From NCBI GenBank assembly GCA_002432095.1, contig DJFQ01000037.1, forward strand, positions 1 to 9,940: a stretch of 9,940 nucleotides of DNA, in the 5' to 3' direction. A model generated the notes under the pieces. The model was not told the DNA's origin. It did no database searches and saw only the letters and a list, made by a program, of their open reading frames with translations. The DNA is from Marinagarivorans sp. UBA5868. GTDB lineage: Bacteria; Pseudomonadota; Gammaproteobacteria; Pseudomonadales; Cellvibrionaceae. Each line of letters opens with the position of its first letter. Position 1 is the stretch's first letter. The translations under genes were made by a program, and so were the position numbers. Shown here piece by piece: positions 1-7,347 of this stretch.

Positions 1-18
1 AAAGTAGCCGATCAATAA
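1..18 (+). CDS. rplV: 50S ribosomal protein L22, C-terminal end (partial)
   Basis: Reading from base 1, five codons give KVADQ and then TAA at 16-18. Pseudomonad-type L22 proteins end in a very similar string, and rplV is the gene directly upstream of rpsC in this cluster. L22 binds 23S rRNA and lines part of the peptide exit tunnel. Only the extreme C-terminus is present, so the call rests on these few residues plus gene order. The 13-base gap to rpsC carries only a weak AGAG ribosome-binding stretch. Confidence 0.8.
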   Translation, partial: KVADQ

Positions 19-31
19 GAGAGCGCGCGTT

Positions 32-706
32 ATGGGTCAAAAAGTACATCCGACAGGCATTCGTCTCGGAATCGTCAAAAAACATACTTCGACATGGTAC
101 GCAGGCAAAAAGCAATACGCCGACAAGCTCCTGACCGATTTGAAAGTGCGAAATTATATTCGCACGGCGTTGGCCAGTGCCTCTGTCAGTCGAGTTGATA
201 TTGAGCGTCCGGCGAATACTGCTCGTGTGACTATTCATACGGCGCGTCCCGGTATCGTGATCGGCAAAAAAGGTGAAGATGTCGAAAAATTGCGTGCAGA
301 AATTAGCAAGCAAATGGGCGTCCCTGTTCACATCAACATTGAAGAGATCCGCAAGCCGGATCTTGACGGAGCTTTAGTTGCGCAGAGCGTTGCGCAGCAG
401 CTTGAGCGTCGAGTGATGTTTCGCCGCGCGATGAAGCGAGCTGTACAAAATGCGATCCGACAAGGTGCGGAAGGGGTCAAGATTCAGGTTAGTGGTCGAC
501 TTGGCGGCGCCGAGATTGCTCGGACTGAGTGGTATCGTGAAGGTCGAGTGCCACTCCATACTTTGCGCGCAGATATCGATTATGCCACCGCTGAAGCATT
601 AACAACTTACGGAATCATCGGTGTGAAAGTCTGGATTTTCAAAGGTGAGATCATAGGCGGTCTGGACGAAGTCGAGGCCAACCAAAAGAAAAAGGGCGCT
701 AAATAA
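32..706 (+). CDS. rpsC: 30S ribosomal protein S3
   Basis: S3 sits at the mRNA entry channel of the small subunit. The 224-residue product starts with the classic [10 protein letters not shown]-terminus. It has the KH-domain RNA-binding loop GKKG at residues 78-81, and the C-terminal domain with the conserved [14 protein letters not shown] block at about 154-167. The basic residues R131, R132 and K135, linked to mRNA unwinding in E. coli S3, are all present in an FRRAMKRA context. The C-terminal tail ([10 protein letters not shown]) is about nine residues shorter than in E. coli (233 aa), a normal variation. The start at 32 is the only one that gives the conserved N-terminus. The gene belongs to the S10 operon, whose L4-dependent control lies outside this window. 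Confidence 0.98.
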   Translation: MGQKVHPTGIRLGIVKKHTSTWYAGKKQYADKLLTDLKVRNYIRTALASASVSRVDIERPANTARVTIHTARPGIVIGKKGEDVEKLRAEISKQMGVPVHINIEEIRKPDLDGALVAQSVAQQLERRVMFRRAMKRAVQNAIRQGAEGVKIQVSGRLGGAEIARTEWYREGRVPLHTLRADIDYATAEALTTYGIIGVKVWIFKGEIIGGLDEVEANQKKKGAK

Positions 707-718
707 GGGGTACGCAAA

Positions 719-1132
719 ATGCTGCAACCGAAGCGTACGAAGTTTCGCAAGCAACAGAAAGGCCGCAACCGTGGTCTGGCCCAGCGCGGGTCGAAAGTTA
801 GTTTTGGTGAATACGGACTCAAGGCGATTGGCCGAGGCCGAATTACTGCTAGACAGATCGAGGCCGCACGACGAGCCATGACCCGACACGTGAAGCGTGG
901 CGGTAAGGTTTGGATCCGAATATTCCCGGATAAGCCAATTACGCAAAAGCCCTTGGAAGTACGTCAAGGTAAAGGTAAGGGCGCGGTGGAGTATTGGGTG
1001 GCTCAGATCCAGCCAGGAAAAGTGCTCTATGAAATGGAGGGCGTTCCTGAAGAGACAGCGCGTGAGGCATTCGCACTTGCGGCTGCGAAGTTGCCAGTAG
1101 AAACCACGTTTGTTAAGCGGACGGTGATGTGA
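719..1132 (+). CDS. rplP: 50S ribosomal protein L16
   Basis: L16 binds 23S rRNA near the A-site tRNA elbow and is needed late in 50S assembly. The 137-residue protein begins [11 protein letters not shown] and contains the family blocks [21 protein letters not shown] (about 33-53) and [17 protein letters not shown] (about 90-106). R82, in the context [12 protein letters not shown], is equivalent to E. coli R81, which the oxygenase YcfD/RoxA hydroxylates; whether that happens here is not visible. The protein is one residue longer than the E. coli form because of a small change near residues 22-25. An AAGGGG ribosome-binding site at 705-710 overlaps the rpsC stop codon, eight bases before the ATG. 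The stop codon shares its last base with the rpmC start. Confidence 0.98.
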   Translation: MLQPKRTKFRKQQKGRNRGLAQRGSKVSFGEYGLKAIGRGRITARQIEAARRAMTRHVKRGGKVWIRIFPDKPITQKPLEVRQGKGKGAVEYWVAQIQPGKVLYEMEGVPEETAREAFALAAAKLPVETTFVKRTVM

Positions 1133-1323
1133 TGAAAGCGAAAGATCTACAAGATAAAACCGTCGAAGAGCTGAATAAAGAATTGCTCGATCAGCTGCAG
1201 GCTCAATTCAAATTGAGGATGCAGGCGTCGACCGGCCAGCTGAATCAAACGCATCTGCTCAAACAGTCGCGTCGTGATATTGCACGTATCAAAACCGTGC
1301 TGCAGCAGAAAGTAGGTGCTTAA
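1132..1323 (+). CDS. rpmC: 50S ribosomal protein L29
   Basis: L29 is a small helical-hairpin protein beside L23 at the exit-tunnel mouth, where trigger factor and SRP dock. The 63-residue product [14 protein letters not shown]... has exactly the usual family length and the helix pattern [13 protein letters not shown] (about 25-37) followed by [20 protein letters not shown] three bases upstream (1129) is also in frame, but the ATG at 1132 gives the canonical MKAK start. Its A is also the last base of the rplP TGA, a TGATG overlap typical of translational coupling. No strong Shine-Dalgarno sequence is visible, which fits re-initiation by ribosomes leaving rplP. Confidence 0.97.
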   Translation: MKAKDLQDKTVEELNKELLDQLQAQFKLRMQASTGQLNQTHLLKQSRRDIARIKTVLQQKVGA

Positions 1324-1324
1324 T

Positions 1325-1588
1325 ATGTCAGAGAATAAATTGGTTCGCACGTTAACTGGCCGTGTGGTCAGCGACAAAATGAATAAGTCGATCGTTGTTC
1401 TTATTGAGCGACGGGTAAAGCACCCGATGTATGGCAAGTATTTGAGCCGTTCATCAAAGCTCAAAGCGCACGACGAAAACAATGAGTGTCGCATTGGCGA
1501 CCTGGTTACCATTGCAGAATCTCGCCCGATTTCAAAAACCAAGTCCTGGACTCTGGTGCAAATCGAAGAGCGTGCTGCTGTTATATAA
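1325..1588 (+). CDS. rpsQ: 30S ribosomal protein S17
   Basis: S17 is a primary 16S rRNA binder in the 5' domain, an OB-fold protein that stabilises early 30S assembly. The 87-residue product contains [31 protein letters not shown] sequence (about 8-34), the S17 core, and ends in [13 protein letters not shown]. The family length is about 80-90. An in-frame GTG at 1316 inside rpmC would add three residues. The ATG at 1325 is preferred because it follows the rpmC stop by one base and has TAGGTG at 1313-1318 as a ribosome-binding site. It is the last gene of the S10 operon. A TATA-rich stretch covers its stop codon and may be a promoter for the next operon. Confidence 0.97.
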   Translation: MSENKLVRTLTGRVVSDKMNKSIVVLIERRVKHPMYGKYLSRSSKLKAHDENNECRIGDLVTIAESRPISKTKSWTLVQIEERAAVI

Positions 1589-1590
1589 GC
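1579..1590 (+). promoter_or_regulatory. Possible extended -10 promoter for the spc operon
   Basis: The end of rpsQ reads TGTTATATAAGC. This offers a TG dinucleotide one base before TATATA (1582-1587), an extended -10 arrangement. A second reading, TATAAG at 1584-1589, matches five of six -10 consensus bases. No convincing -35 box lies 16-18 bases upstream. The location, just before rplN, is where the E. coli spc promoter lies. The placement is suggestive but the motif is weak, and coding constraint at the rpsQ C-terminus could create it by chance. Confidence 0.3.
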
Positions 1591-1624
1591 TGCCATAGCA
1601 CAGTCAGGTTTTGGAGATTAGAAG

Positions 1625-1993
1625 ATGATTCAGACTCAGTCCTATTTGGAAGTGGCAGATAACAGCGGTGCGCGTCGAGTGATGTGTATCAAGGTTCTAG
1701 GCGGCTCACACCGTCGATACGCTAATGTAGGTGACATCATAAAAGTGACCGTCAAAGAAGCCATTCCTCGCGGGAAGGTGAAAAAGGGTCAGGTGATGAA
1801 AGCCGTTGTTGTACGCACCAAAAAAGGCGTGCGTCGTAGTGATGGCTCTTTAATTCGCTTTGATGATAATGCCGCTGTTCTGTTGAACAATCAGGATGCA
1901 CCGGTAGGCACTCGTATTTTCGGGCCAGTGACCAGAGAGCTCCGCAGTGAAAAATTTATGAAGATTATTTCTTTGGCGCCTGAAGTTCTTTAA
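1625..1993 (+). CDS. rplN: 50S ribosomal protein L14
   Basis: L14 binds 23S rRNA at the subunit interface and contributes to bridges with 16S rRNA; the silencing factor RsfS docks on it in other bacteria. The 122-residue product has the exact usual length. It carries [21 protein letters not shown] at the N-terminus and the family signature region around residues 60-86 ([19 protein letters not shown], then DDNAAVLL). The ATG has GGAG at 1613-1616, eight bases upstream. The 36-base gap before it is the widest within the S10/spc stretch, consistent with an operon boundary. It is the first gene of the spc operon by comparison with E. coli. Confidence 0.98.
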   Translation: MIQTQSYLEVADNSGARRVMCIKVLGGSHRRYANVGDIIKVTVKEAIPRGKVKKGQVMKAVVVRTKKGVRRSDGSLIRFDDNAAVLLNNQDAPVGTRIFGPVTRELRSEKFMKIISLAPEVL

Positions 1994-2021
1994 ATTTCGC
2001 GTCGGAATTGAGGGTTAGGTA

Positions 2022-2339
2022 ATGCGAAAAATTAAACGTAATGACGAAGTAGTCGTGATTACTGGTCGCGATAAAGGTAAGCGCGGTAAGGTAAATCGCG
2101 TACTTCCTGATGGACGATTGATCGTCTCCGGTATTCAAATGATCAAAAAGCATCAGAAGCCTAACCCGCAGTTGGGTGTTGCTGGTGGTATTGTCGAGAA
2201 AGAAGCTCCGATACAGGTATCCAACGTTGCGATTTATAATCCAGCGACAAAGGCTGGTGATCGGGTGGGTTTTAAAATATTGGAAGACGGTAGCAAGATC
2301 AGAGTCTTCAAATCCAGTGGCGAAGCGGTAGACGCATAA
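2022..2339 (+). CDS. rplX: 50S ribosomal protein L24
   Basis: L24 is one of two initiators of 50S assembly and later sits near the exit tunnel. The 105-residue product has an N-terminal KOW motif (about residues 8-34: [15 protein letters not shown] followed by [13 protein letters not shown]) and the conserved [18 protein letters not shown] block at about 55-72. Family length is about 100-105. GAGGG at 2010-2014 is the ribosome-binding site, seven bases before the ATG. The last codons and the following spacer contain GACGCAT twice (2331-2337 and 2340-2346). In E. coli the S8 repressor binds mRNA around this rplX-rplE junction; I could not recognise an S8-site fold here by eye. Confidence 0.98.
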   Translation: MRKIKRNDEVVVITGRDKGKRGKVNRVLPDGRLIVSGIQMIKKHQKPNPQLGVAGGIVEKEAPIQVSNVAIYNPATKAGDRVGFKILEDGSKIRVFKSSGEAVDA

Positions 2340-2356
2340 GACGCATTGAGAGAGCT

Positions 2357-2896
2357 ATGGCCAGACTACAAGAAGTTTACAAAAAAGAAATCGTTAGCAA
2401 GTTGAAAGACGAGCTCGGTTTAAAGAACATCATGGACACCCCTAAAATCACCAAAATCACTGTGAATATGGGTGTTGGTGAGGCGGTGGGCGACAAAAAA
2501 GTTCTCGAGAGCGCGGTCGCCGACCTGGAAAAAATTACCGGGCAAAAAGCCGTGGTGACCAAAGCTCGTAAATCAATTGCCGGTTTCAAAATTCGTGAAG
2601 GTTGGCCGATTGGTTGTAAGGTGACGTTGCGTAACGAAAAAATGTATGAGTTTTTGGATCGTTTGATATCGATTGCAATCCCACGAATTCGGGATTTCAG
2701 AGGTATAAATCCAAAACAGTTTGATGGCCGTGGAAACTTCTCTATGGGCGTCAATGAGCAGATCATCTTTCCGGAAATTGAGTACGACAAAATCGACAAG
2801 CTGCGTGGCCTGGATATCTGCATATCCACCAACGCAAGAACTGACGAAGAAGGTCGGGCTTTGTTGAAGGCATTCAATTTTCCATTTAAGGGTTGA
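2357..2896 (+). CDS. rplE: 50S ribosomal protein L5
   Basis: L5 carries 5S rRNA into the central protuberance together with L18 and contacts the P-site tRNA and S13. The 179-residue protein matches the family length. Recognisable segments are the N-terminal [20 protein letters not shown], the motif [15 protein letters not shown] (about 30-44), the [24 protein letters not shown] stretch (about 69-92) and the C-terminal [18 protein letters not shown]. The ATG follows a GAGAGAG purine run beginning at 2349. The gap after rplX is 17 bases. L5, L18 and the S13 partner of the L5 bridge are all encoded in this window. Confidence 0.98.
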   Translation: MARLQEVYKKEIVSKLKDELGLKNIMDTPKITKITVNMGVGEAVGDKKVLESAVADLEKITGQKAVVTKARKSIAGFKIREGWPIGCKVTLRNEKMYEFLDRLISIAIPRIRDFRGINPKQFDGRGNFSMGVNEQIIFPEIEYDKIDKLRGLDICISTNARTDEEGRALLKAFNFPFKG

Positions 2897-2908
2897 GGCG
2901 GATAGCAA

Positions 2909-3214
2909 ATGGCTAAGAAATCCATGATCGCTCGTGATGCTAAGCGAGCCAAGTTAAACGCAAAGTACGACGAGCAGCGAGCAGCTCTGAAAGAGATTAT
3001 CTCTAGTCCGTCTTCTTCAGACGAACAAGTCTGGGATGCGCAGATCAAACTGCAGAAGCTGCCCAGAGATTCAAGCCATTCGCGCCAACAGCGTCGCTGC
3101 CGGATCACTGGTCGACCGCACGGCGTTTACAGAAAATTCGGCCTCTGTCGAAACAAGATCCGGGAGGCTGCTATGCGCGGCGATATTCCGGGTTTAGTTA
3201 AGGCCAGTTGGTAA
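2909..3214 (+). CDS. rpsN: 30S ribosomal protein S14, long zinc-free type
   Basis: S14 belongs to the 3' head domain of the 30S subunit with S3 and S10. The 101-residue length and the N-terminal [16 protein letters not shown] mark it as the long form typical of gammaproteobacteria. The conserved C-terminus is [13 protein letters not shown]...[17 protein letters not shown]. The zinc-binding form has two CXXC pairs; here only C64 and C80 remain, with T67 and K83 where the partner cysteines would be, so zinc binding is not expected. E. coli keeps only the equivalent of C64. A GAGG at 2895-2898 overlaps the rplE stop and probably serves as the ribosome-binding site, ten bases from the ATG. Confidence 0.98.
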   Translation: MAKKSMIARDAKRAKLNAKYDEQRAALKEIISSPSSSDEQVWDAQIKLQKLPRDSSHSRQQRRCRITGRPHGVYRKFGLCRNKIREAAMRGDIPGLVKASW

Positions 3215-3235
3215 GTTTGGGTAGGAGCAAAAATT

Positions 3236-3628
3236 ATGAGTATGCAAGATCCATTGGCCGATATGCTCACTCGCATTCGCAATGCGCAGATGGTAGGAAA
3301 AACATCCGTTGTGATGCCTTCCTCCAAGCTTAAGAAAAGCGTAGCCCAGGTTTTGACGGATGAAGGTTACGTCGCCGGGTTTAGCGTAAGCGATAGTGTA
3401 AAAGCCGAGTTGACCGTTGAATTGCGATATTTTGAGGGTAAACCGGTAATCGCTCAGCTTGACCGCGTAAGCCGTCCGGGTTTGAGAAACTACGTTAATA
3501 AAAACGACTTGCCATCAGTTCGTGGTGGTCTGGGCATTGCAATCGTCTCCACCAGCAAAGGTGTTATGACGGACCGTGCTGCTCGTGCCGCAGGTGTTGG
3601 TGGTGAAGTACTTTGTACCGTATTTTAA
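3236..3628 (+). CDS. rpsH: 30S ribosomal protein S8; likely spc operon repressor
   Basis: S8 is a primary 16S rRNA binder in the central domain. In E. coli excess S8 binds spc mRNA and represses most of the operon. The 130-residue product has the family length and starts [18 protein letters not shown]. Its C-terminal RNA-binding signature lies at about 92-113 ([19 protein letters not shown] then MTD). The ATG at 3236 has AGGAG at 3223-3227, eight bases upstream. A second in-frame ATG at residue 3 would shorten it by two residues, but the first fits the family and the spacing. Autoregulation here is inferred from the family, since no S8 mRNA site was identified. Confidence 0.98.
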   Translation: MSMQDPLADMLTRIRNAQMVGKTSVVMPSSKLKKSVAQVLTDEGYVAGFSVSDSVKAELTVELRYFEGKPVIAQLDRVSRPGLRNYVNKNDLPSVRGGLGIAIVSTSKGVMTDRAARAAGVGGEVLCTVF

Positions 3629-3654
3629 TGCGGTGGAATTAGTGGGAAATTGTC

Positions 3655-4188
3655 ATGTCACGTGTTGCGAAAAATCCAGTTCAGCTGCCGTCTGGCGTTG
3701 ACGTAGTAATCAAGGGCCAAAATCTGACCGTCAAAGGTGGCAAAGGCTCCCTCGATCTCGTTGTTAACAGTAATGTCCTTGTTAAGCAGGAAGATAATGT
3801 TCTTACCTTTGCTGCGCGAGATGGTGGCAAACAGTCCCGAGCTTTGGCGGGCACTACTCGTGCACTTGTAAATAATATGGTCACCGGTGTGACCTCCGGT
3901 TTTGAGCGCAAATTGCAGTTGGTCGGCGTTGGTTATCGAGCGAAAGCCACTGGCAATGTAGTGAGTTTGTCTCTCGGCTTCTCTCACCCGGTCGATTACG
4001 AAGTGCCCAACGGTGTTTCCGTTGAAACGCCAACGCAAACGGAAATTTTACTGAAAAGCTCCAATAAGCAATTGTTAGGGCAGGTAGCTTCAGAGATTCG
4101 TGCATTCCGCCCACCAGAGCCGTACAAGGGCAAAGGGGTGCGATATTCCGACGAAACCGTTCTGCGTAAAGAAGCGAAGAAGAAATAG
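3655..4188 (+). CDS. rplF: 50S ribosomal protein L6
   Basis: L6 sits beside the sarcin-ricin loop at the translation-factor binding site and stabilises domain VI of 23S rRNA. The 177-residue product has the usual length and two similar alpha/beta domains, roughly residues 1-80 and 81-177. It begins [17 protein letters not shown] and carries the L6 signature [11 protein letters not shown] at about 154-164, followed by a lysine-rich tail. The upstream GTGGGA at 3642-3647 is the likely ribosome-binding site. The 26-base gap from rpsH contains no other feature that I can see. Confidence 0.98.
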   Translation: MSRVAKNPVQLPSGVDVVIKGQNLTVKGGKGSLDLVVNSNVLVKQEDNVLTFAARDGGKQSRALAGTTRALVNNMVTGVTSGFERKLQLVGVGYRAKATGNVVSLSLGFSHPVDYEVPNGVSVETPTQTEILLKSSNKQLLGQVASEIRAFRPPEPYKGKGVRYSDETVLRKEAKKK

Positions 4189-4197
4189 GATTAATGT

Positions 4198-4548
4198 ATG
4201 TCAGACAAAAAAGTTTCACGTCTTCGTCGCGCTCTTCGCTCACGTGCAAAGATGCGCGAGTTGGGCGCGGTGCGTTTGTGTATTCATCGTACCCCTCGTC
4301 ATATGTACGCCCAGATTATTGGTGCGGAAGGCAATAAGGTTATCGCTTCAGCTTCAACCTTAGATAAAGACCTTCGCTCCGGCTCGACGGGCAACGTCGA
4401 TGCTGCCAAGGCTGTCGGTAAGCTGATTGCCGACCGTGCTAAGGCTGCGGGTGTGGAAACAGTGGCTTTTGATCGCAGTGGATTTCGATACCACGGTCGA
4501 GTAAAAGCTTTGGCAGATGCAGCCCGTGAGGCCGGATTACAATTTTAA
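4198..4548 (+). CDS. rplR: 50S ribosomal protein L18
   Basis: L18 binds 5S rRNA with L5 and anchors it in the central protuberance. The 116-residue product starts with an arginine/lysine-rich tail ([21 protein letters not shown], residues 2-22) that contacts rRNA. It continues with [16 protein letters not shown] (about 26-41), the [24 protein letters not shown] signature and a C-terminal phenylalanine, matching the family end to end. An out-of-frame ATG at 4194 precedes the true ATG at 4198. AGGA at 4187-4190, overlapping the rplF stop, is seven bases from the correct start. Confidence 0.98.
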   Translation: MSDKKVSRLRRALRSRAKMRELGAVRLCIHRTPRHMYAQIIGAEGNKVIASASTLDKDLRSGSTGNVDAAKAVGKLIADRAKAAGVETVAFDRSGFRYHGRVKALADAAREAGLQF

Positions 4549-4559
4549 AGGTTTAAATT

Positions 4560-5069
4560 ATGTCGATGAATGAGAAAGAAAAAGGCGGCGCCGAAGGTTT
4601 GCAAGAGAAGTTGGTTCAGGTTAACCGCGTCGCTAAAACCGTTAAAGGTGGACGTATTTTTGCCTTTACCGCTTTGACTGTCGTTGGCGACGGCAATGGT
4701 CGTGTTGGTTTTGGCCGTGGCAAAGCCCGCGAGGTGCCAGTTGCAATTCAGAAGGCTATGGAAGCCGCTCGACGTAATATGATCAATGTTGATCTCAAAG
4801 GCGACACCATCCATTACCCGACCCGCGGCCGTCATGGCGCATCCAAGGTGTATATGCAGCCAGCTTCTCCCGGTACTGGTGTAATTGCCGGTGGAGCTAT
4901 GCGTGCGGTCCTGGAGATCGCGGGTGTGCAGAATGTGTTGGCAAAGTGCTACGGATCTACTAATCCCGTAAATGTGGTGCGGGCGACTTTTAAAGCGCTT
5001 GGCGCGATGCAGTCACCCGAATCTGTTGCGGCTAAGCGTGGTAAAACCGTAGAAGAGATTACCGCTTAA
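4560..5069 (+). CDS. rpsE: 30S ribosomal protein S5
   Basis: S5 lines the mRNA entry channel with S3 and S4 and affects decoding accuracy. The 169-residue protein has the double-stranded RNA-binding-like N-terminal domain with [20 protein letters not shown] (21-40) and [20 protein letters not shown]. Its C-terminal domain contains [15 protein letters not shown] and the [16 protein letters not shown] block. The loop around residues 25-32, altered in spectinomycin-resistant mutants of E. coli, looks wild type. AAAGG at 4547-4551 overlaps the rplR stop, eight bases before the ATG. The N-terminal [13 protein letters not shown] is variable in the family, and an alternative ATG at residue 3 is possible but less well spaced. 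Confidence 0.98.
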   Translation: MSMNEKEKGGAEGLQEKLVQVNRVAKTVKGGRIFAFTALTVVGDGNGRVGFGRGKAREVPVAIQKAMEAARRNMINVDLKGDTIHYPTRGRHGASKVYMQPASPGTGVIAGGAMRAVLEIAGVQNVLAKCYGSTNPVNVVRATFKALGAMQSPESVAAKRGKTVEEITA

Positions 5070-5098
5070 TTTTCTCATTGTTTTGGGACACGAATACC

Positions 5099-5281
5099 AT
5101 GACAAACAAAACAATCAAAGTGACCCAGACTAAGAGCGTCTACGGTCGCCTCAAGGCTCATAGAGCTTGTATCTCCGGCTTGGGTCTGCGTCGTATTGGT
5201 CACACCGTAGAAGTTCAGGACACTCCATCCATTCGCGGAATGATCAATAAAGTTTCTTATATGGTTAAAGTTGAGGACTGA
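5099..5281 (+). CDS. rpmD: 50S ribosomal protein L30
   Basis: L30 is a small 50S protein bound near 5S rRNA and helix 38. The 60-residue product [18 protein letters not shown]... contains the family block [34 protein letters not shown] (about 26-59), nearly identical to other gammaproteobacterial L30. An in-frame TTG at 5078 would add seven residues (MFWDTNT) that do not fit the family, so the ATG at 5099 is used. A recognisable but weak TGGGA (5085-5089) lies upstream. The gap to rplO is three bases. Confidence 0.97.
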   Translation: MTNKTIKVTQTKSVYGRLKAHRACISGLGLRRIGHTVEVQDTPSIRGMINKVSYMVKVED

Positions 5282-5284
5282 CAG

Positions 5285-5719
5285 ATGCAACTGAATACAT
5301 TAAGTCCTACACCTGGCAGCAGAACTACGAAAAAGCGAGTTGGCCGCGGTATTGGCTCCGGTCTGGGCAAAACTTGTGGTCGTGGCCATAAAGGTCAGCG
5401 GGCTCGCAAAAGCGGCAATGTTCGCCCTGGTTTTGAAGGCGGTCAAATGCCTCTGCAAAAGCGCCTCCCCAAGTATGGATTTACCAGTCGCGTCAGTTTG
5501 TCGGCTGCGGAAGTTCGTTTGGGTGAGCTCAGCGTCGTAGATGTCGACGTTATCGACCTGGAAGCGCTCCGTGCTGCCAATGTGATAGGTCATAACGTGA
5601 AGAGCGCCAAGATCTTTCTCTCTGGTGAAATCACGAAGCCTGTAACGATTAAAGGGCTGGCTGTGAGCAAGGGCGCCAAAGCTGCAATTGAAGCTGCTGG
5701 CGGAAAAGTAGAAGACTAA
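5285..5719 (+). CDS. rplO: 50S ribosomal protein L15
   Basis: L15 is a late-assembling 50S protein whose extended N-terminus threads into 23S rRNA. The 144-residue product shows this extension: a glycine/arginine/lysine-rich tail at about residues 17-45 ([20 protein letters not shown] and onward), then [18 protein letters not shown] (49-66). The globular C-terminal domain ends [15 protein letters not shown]. Length matches the family (144 in E. coli). GAGGA at about 5272-5276, inside the last codons of rpmD, is the likely ribosome-binding site. The three-base gap suggests coupled translation with rpmD. Confidence 0.98.
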   Translation: MQLNTLSPTPGSRTTKKRVGRGIGSGLGKTCGRGHKGQRARKSGNVRPGFEGGQMPLQKRLPKYGFTSRVSLSAAEVRLGELSVVDVDVIDLEALRAANVIGHNVKSAKIFLSGEITKPVTIKGLAVSKGAKAAIEAAGGKVED

Positions 5720-5730
5720 GAGAGGCTTTC

Positions 5731-7074
5731 ATGGCAGCTCCAGGCGCACTGTCTCTGGGCAACCAAAAAGGTTTAGGCGAGCTTTGGACTCGCCTAAAAT
5801 TTTTGTTTTTGGCCATTCTTGTGTATCGCGTAGGTACACATATTCCTGTTCCGGGTATTGATCCCGGTCAGGTTCAGGCTCTGTTTGATCAAAACCAAGG
5901 TACGTTCTTGGGAATGCTCAACATGTTCTCAGGCGGTGCTTGGGAGCGTATGAGTATCCTGGCGTTGGGAATCATGCCCTACATCTCTGCGTCAATCATC
6001 ATGCAGATGATGTCGGCGGTGATGCCATCGCTTGAGGCGATAAAAAAGGAAGGTGAATCCGGGCGTCGAAAGATCAATCAATACACCCGTTATTTGACCG
6101 TCGCTCTCGCGCTAGTCCAGGGGGTGATTATGGTTGCGGGCATGGCGGGTCAGGGTATGTCTCACACCGCCCTGCCAACCGTAAGTTTTTATATCGTGGC
6201 GGTCTCGTCGGTTGTCACGGGTGCAGTGTTCATGATGTGGCTTGGCGAACAAATAACGGAGCGAGGAGTAGGCAACGGTATTTCAATGCTGATTTTCGCG
6301 GGTATTGTTGCTGGATTGCCAGGTGCTGTTGGTACGGTAATCGAGAGTACTCGTCAAGGAAATCTCCACCCGCTGATGTTATTGGTTATTTTGATTGGCG
6401 TTTTTGCGATCGTTTGGTTTGTAGTGCGTATGGAGCGTGGCCAGCGTCGCATTACTATCAATTATGCCAAGCGACAACAGGGTCGCCATGGTTACGCGCA
6501 GCAAACTAGCCATTTGCCGCTGAAAATTAATATGGCTGGTGTAATTCCAGTTATTTTCGCCAGTAGTTTGTTGTTGTTTCCCGCTTCTATTGCGCAGTGG
6601 TTCGGCCAGTCAAGTGAAGGTCGGATGGGAGAGATTCTGCAGGATGTAGCTTTGGCATTGGGGCCAGGGCAGCCGTTGAATTTCGTTGTGTTTGGTGGAT
6701 TGATCATTCTCTTCTGCTTTGTATATACGGCGATGATCTACAACCCTAAAGAAGTGGCGGACAATTTGAAGAAGGGCGGTGCATACATACCAGGTATTCG
6801 CCCGGGTGAGCAATCTGCTAAATATATCGATAACGTGTTGACAAGGTTGACTCTGATTGGCGCGATTTATATTGCTGCCGTTGCATTGTTGCCACAGTTT
6901 TTGGTCGCCTACTCTGGTATCCCGGTCTACTTGGGGGGCACATCATTGCTGATCGTAGTGGTGGTGGTGATGGATTTCATGTCTCAAGTCCAATCTCATC
7001 TCATGTCTCATCAGTATGAGTCGGTTTTGAAGAAGGCAAATTTAAAAGGGTATGGCAGCGGTAATACGCGCTAA
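5731..7074 (+). CDS. secY: Preprotein translocase subunit SecY
   Basis: SecY is the channel-forming subunit of the SecYEG translocon in the inner membrane; it works with SecA and with translating ribosomes. The 447-residue protein shows ten hydrophobic segments, at roughly 23-41, 75-95, 118-138, 152-170, 183-203, 213-233, 268-290, 315-337, 372-390 and 398-415. The plug and second segment carry [19 protein letters not shown] (74-92). Cytoplasmic loop 5 holds [17 protein letters not shown], with R357 at the position of the SecA-critical arginine of E. coli SecY. The C-terminal [22 protein letters not shown] is also conserved. AGAGG at 5721-5725 precedes the ATG by five bases. Its place between rplO and rpmJ is the standard one and ties membrane insertion capacity to ribosome supply. 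Confidence 0.98.
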   Translation: MAAPGALSLGNQKGLGELWTRLKFLFLAILVYRVGTHIPVPGIDPGQVQALFDQNQGTFLGMLNMFSGGAWERMSILALGIMPYISASIIMQMMSAVMPSLEAIKKEGESGRRKINQYTRYLTVALALVQGVIMVAGMAGQGMSHTALPTVSFYIVAVSSVVTGAVFMMWLGEQITERGVGNGISMLIFAGIVAGLPGAVGTVIESTRQGNLHPLMLLVILIGVFAIVWFVVRMERGQRRITINYAKRQQGRHGYAQQTSHLPLKINMAGVIPVIFASSLLLFPASIAQWFGQSSEGRMGEILQDVALALGPGQPLNFVVFGGLIILFCFVYTAMIYNPKEVADNLKKGGAYIPGIRPGEQSAKYIDNVLTRLTLIGAIYIAAVALLPQFLVAYSGIPVYLGGTSLLIVVVVVMDFMSQVQSHLMSHQYESVLKKANLKGYGSGNTR

Positions 7075-7089
7075 TTTGAGGTTGATACT

Positions 7090-7206
7090 ATGAAAGTTCG
7101 AGCATCAGTAAAAAAAGTTTGCAGAAACTGCAAAATAGTTCGTCGCAAGGGCGTCCTTCGCGTGATTTGCGAAGTGACTCCAAAGCACAAACAGCGTCAA
7201 GGTTGA
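7090..7206 (+). CDS. rpmJ: 50S ribosomal protein L36, zinc-binding form
   Basis: L36 is the smallest large-subunit protein and packs against 23S rRNA near the factor-binding region. The ORF encodes 38 residues, [20 protein letters not shown] and onward, exactly the family size. The four zinc ligands are present: C11, C14, C27 and H33. This is therefore the zinc-containing (C+) form, for which many bacteria keep a zinc-free paralogue expressed under zinc starvation; any such paralogue would be elsewhere. The start lies 15 bases after the secY stop, with a GAGG at about 7078-7081 as ribosome-binding site. It is the last gene of the spc operon and is followed by a hairpin. Confidence 0.97.
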   Translation: MKVRASVKKVCRNCKIVRRKGVLRVICEVTPKHKQRQG

Positions 7207-7214
7207 GCGTTGTT

Positions 7215-7234
7215 GGCGGATTCTATCCGCCTTT
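7215..7234 (+). terminator. Candidate terminator or attenuating hairpin after rpmJ
   Basis: GGCGGA (7215-7220) and TCCGCC (7226-7231) form a perfect six-base stem with a five-base loop, starting nine bases after the rpmJ stop and followed by TTT. The position is right for the end of the spc operon. The T-tract is only three bases long, so termination would be weak. It could instead protect the 3' end of spc mRNA or allow partial read-through into rpsM. Confidence 0.45.
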
Positions 7235-7279
7235 CATGGACGAACCAGGGGATACTAACTGTCGGAGAGTTCTCTCCTA

Positions 7280-7308
7280 TTGAATTCCGGTGAACAAACA
7301 GCTATCAT
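7280..7308 (+). promoter_or_regulatory. Candidate sigma70 promoter for the alpha operon
   Basis: TTGAAT (7280-7285, four of six consensus bases) and TATCAT (7303-7308, five of six) are separated by exactly 17 bases. The bases after the -10 are CCCGCGCCC, a GC-rich discriminator like those of promoters repressed by ppGpp and DksA during the stringent response. Transcription would start near 7315-7320, about 70-75 bases before the rpsM ATG. In E. coli the alpha operon has its own promoter in this gap. A competing point is that the same bases take part in possible RNA structures in read-through transcripts. Confidence 0.5.
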
Positions 7309-7347
7309 CCCGCGCCCTAATCAAGGGGTGCGCGGGGATTAGTTTTT
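7307..7347 (+). terminator. GC-rich hairpin followed by a T5 tract inside the rpsM leader
   Basis: ATCCCGCGCCC (7307-7317) pairs with GGTGCGCGGGGAT (7327-7339), with single bulges at T7329 and G7337. This stem of about eleven pairs is followed three bases later by TTTTT (7343-7347). It has the shape of an intrinsic terminator, but it lies 43 bases upstream of rpsM. RNA entering from the spc operon would contain both arms. RNA starting at the candidate promoter would lack most of the 5' arm. Whether it terminates transcription or acts only as leader structure cannot be decided by reading. Confidence 0.4.

Noticed and set aside
2331..2346. Tandem GACGCAT repeat at the rplX stop codon
   Set aside because: Two copies of seven bases, one of them partly coding, is too little to call a regulatory repeat. 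I could not connect it to an S8-binding fold.
2377..3108. Long antisense open frame of 243 codons opposite rplE and rpsN
   Set aside because: It lies entirely over two highly conserved genes on the other strand, its translation resembles no family I know, and it has no supporting ribosome-binding context. It is a shadow frame caused by the codon use of the real genes.
5078..5098. TTG start adding seven residues to L30
   Set aside because: The extension MFWDTNT has no counterpart in L30 proteins, and the ATG at 5099 gives the standard length and N-terminus.
6989..7019. CTCAT-rich repeat near the 3' end of secY
   Set aside because: It encodes the conserved [11 protein letters not shown] stretch of SecY, so protein sequence explains it.
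7210..7237. Alternative promoter TTGTTG, 16-base spacer, TTTCAT ahead of the leader
   Set aside because: It would give a transcript containing the full nine-base leader helix, which is attractive. However, it matches the consensus poorly (three and four of six) and its spacer and -10 overlap the post-rpmJ hairpin. Kept as a possibility but not called.
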